NCBI GenBank assembly: GCA_017388605.1
Contig: JAFPIE010000024.1
Location: forward strand, 1-6,180
Source: Acholeplasmatales bacterium
GTDB lineage: Bacteria; Bacillota_I; Bacilli_A; Acholeplasmatales; Anaeroplasmataceae
Direction of reading: 5' to 3'
DNA: 6,180 nucleotides
The notes below the pieces were generated by a model that saw only the letters and a program-made list of their open reading frames with translations, did not search any database and was not told the DNA's origin. Below, in pieces: positions 5,815 to 6,180 of the stretch. Position 1 is the stretch's first letter; each line of letters begins with the position of its first letter. The translations under genes were made by a program, and so were the position numbers.

Positions 5815-6180
5815 ATGTTTGGAAATGAATTAAGAAAAAATGCTTATGAAATTATTAAGGATTCCTACCAGGAACATAAAATAGATCCAGAGGAATTATT
5901 GAAATTTTTAGAGCGTATCACAGATGAATCCTTATCTCGTGATTTATCCTATAGGATATTAGATGCCTTAGCAATTCATGATGATATAGAGGTATTAAAT
6001 ATTCTTTTAAAGGAATATAGAAGAAGATGTATGGTAGTATCTATAAATTTAAAGGAATATCCAGATTTATTTAACCGAAGGATGTATATACCTATAAGAT
6101 ATAATCTAGATTATACTGTATTATCTATTATATCCTCTCTAAGAGTATCGAATTATGAGGAATGCTATTTGATTATTGAT
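5815..6180 (+). CDS. Unknown protein, 5' part of gene (truncated by window end)
   Basis: An open frame of 122 codons starts at ATG 5815, ten bases after the debranching-enzyme stop, and runs without a stop to the right edge. Codon use matches its neighbours, including AAG-GAT and TCC-TTA pairs, which supports real coding. The ribosome site is weak (TTGG at 5805-5808), so translation may depend on the upstream gene. The visible part looks helical and soluble: helix-rich segments around 4-20 (charged), 26-36 (EELLKFLERIT) and 43-70 (DLSYRILDALAI then EVLNILLKEYRRR), resembling a stack of short helical hairpins. I recognise no family. The short gap suggests co-transcription with the debranching enzyme. 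Confidence 0.75.
   Translation, partial: MFGNELRKNAYEIIKDSYQEHKIDPEELLKFLERITDESLSRDLSYRILDALAIHDDIEVLNILLKEYRRRCMVVSINLKEYPDLFNRRMYIPIRYNLDYTVLSIISSLRVSNYEECYLIID

Overview
The window is low-GC DNA (roughly 30% G+C by eye) with TTA/AAA/GAT-rich codon use, strong purine-rich ribosome binding sites and simple hairpin-plus-T terminators. This points to a Bacillota-type bacterium, perhaps an Erysipelotrichia- or Clostridia-like gut anaerobe; the taxon is inference. TGA serves as a stop (end of the DUF1653 gene) and tryptophan is TGG, so the standard bacterial code fits better than the Mycoplasma code.

Layout. (1) Positions 1-174 are the 3' end of a group II intron on the + strand. They contain recognisable domains V and VI, a bulged branch-point A and an AT 3' terminus; the rest of the intron lies left of the window. 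(2) Its last base is also the last base of the stop codon of a small minus-strand gene (174-413, 79 aa, unknown). (3) A 128-bp divergent intergenic region carries two extended -10 promoters and a perfect 8-bp palindrome at the -35 position of the rightward promoter. (4) A tight four-gene operon (542-3216) encodes a two-domain CHR-family (chromate) transporter, a DUF5662 protein with HD-hydrolase-like motifs, a DUF1653 protein and a DUF4279-like protein. It ends in a hairpin terminator. (5) A 167-aa protein of unknown function (3312-3815) has its own consensus-like promoter and its own terminator. (6) A GH133 glycogen debranching enzyme (3864-5804) starts 14 bases after that terminator hairpin's T-tract. 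(7) It is followed after 10 bases by a gene of unknown function that runs off the right edge.

How the genes work together. The transporter operon looks like one transcript with translational coupling: a stop overlapping the next ribosome binding site, a 20-base gene overlap, and an ATGA start/stop overlap. The function that joins anion export to the three small proteins is not evident. The debranching enzyme belongs to cytoplasmic glycogen or alpha-glucan breakdown and has no obvious link to the transporter operon. I see no clear new defence or mobile system. The best leads are the intron junction at a stop codon, the palindromic operator candidate, the chrA-DUF5662-DUF1653-DUF4279 operon, and the hairpin set directly against the debranching-enzyme ribosome binding site.
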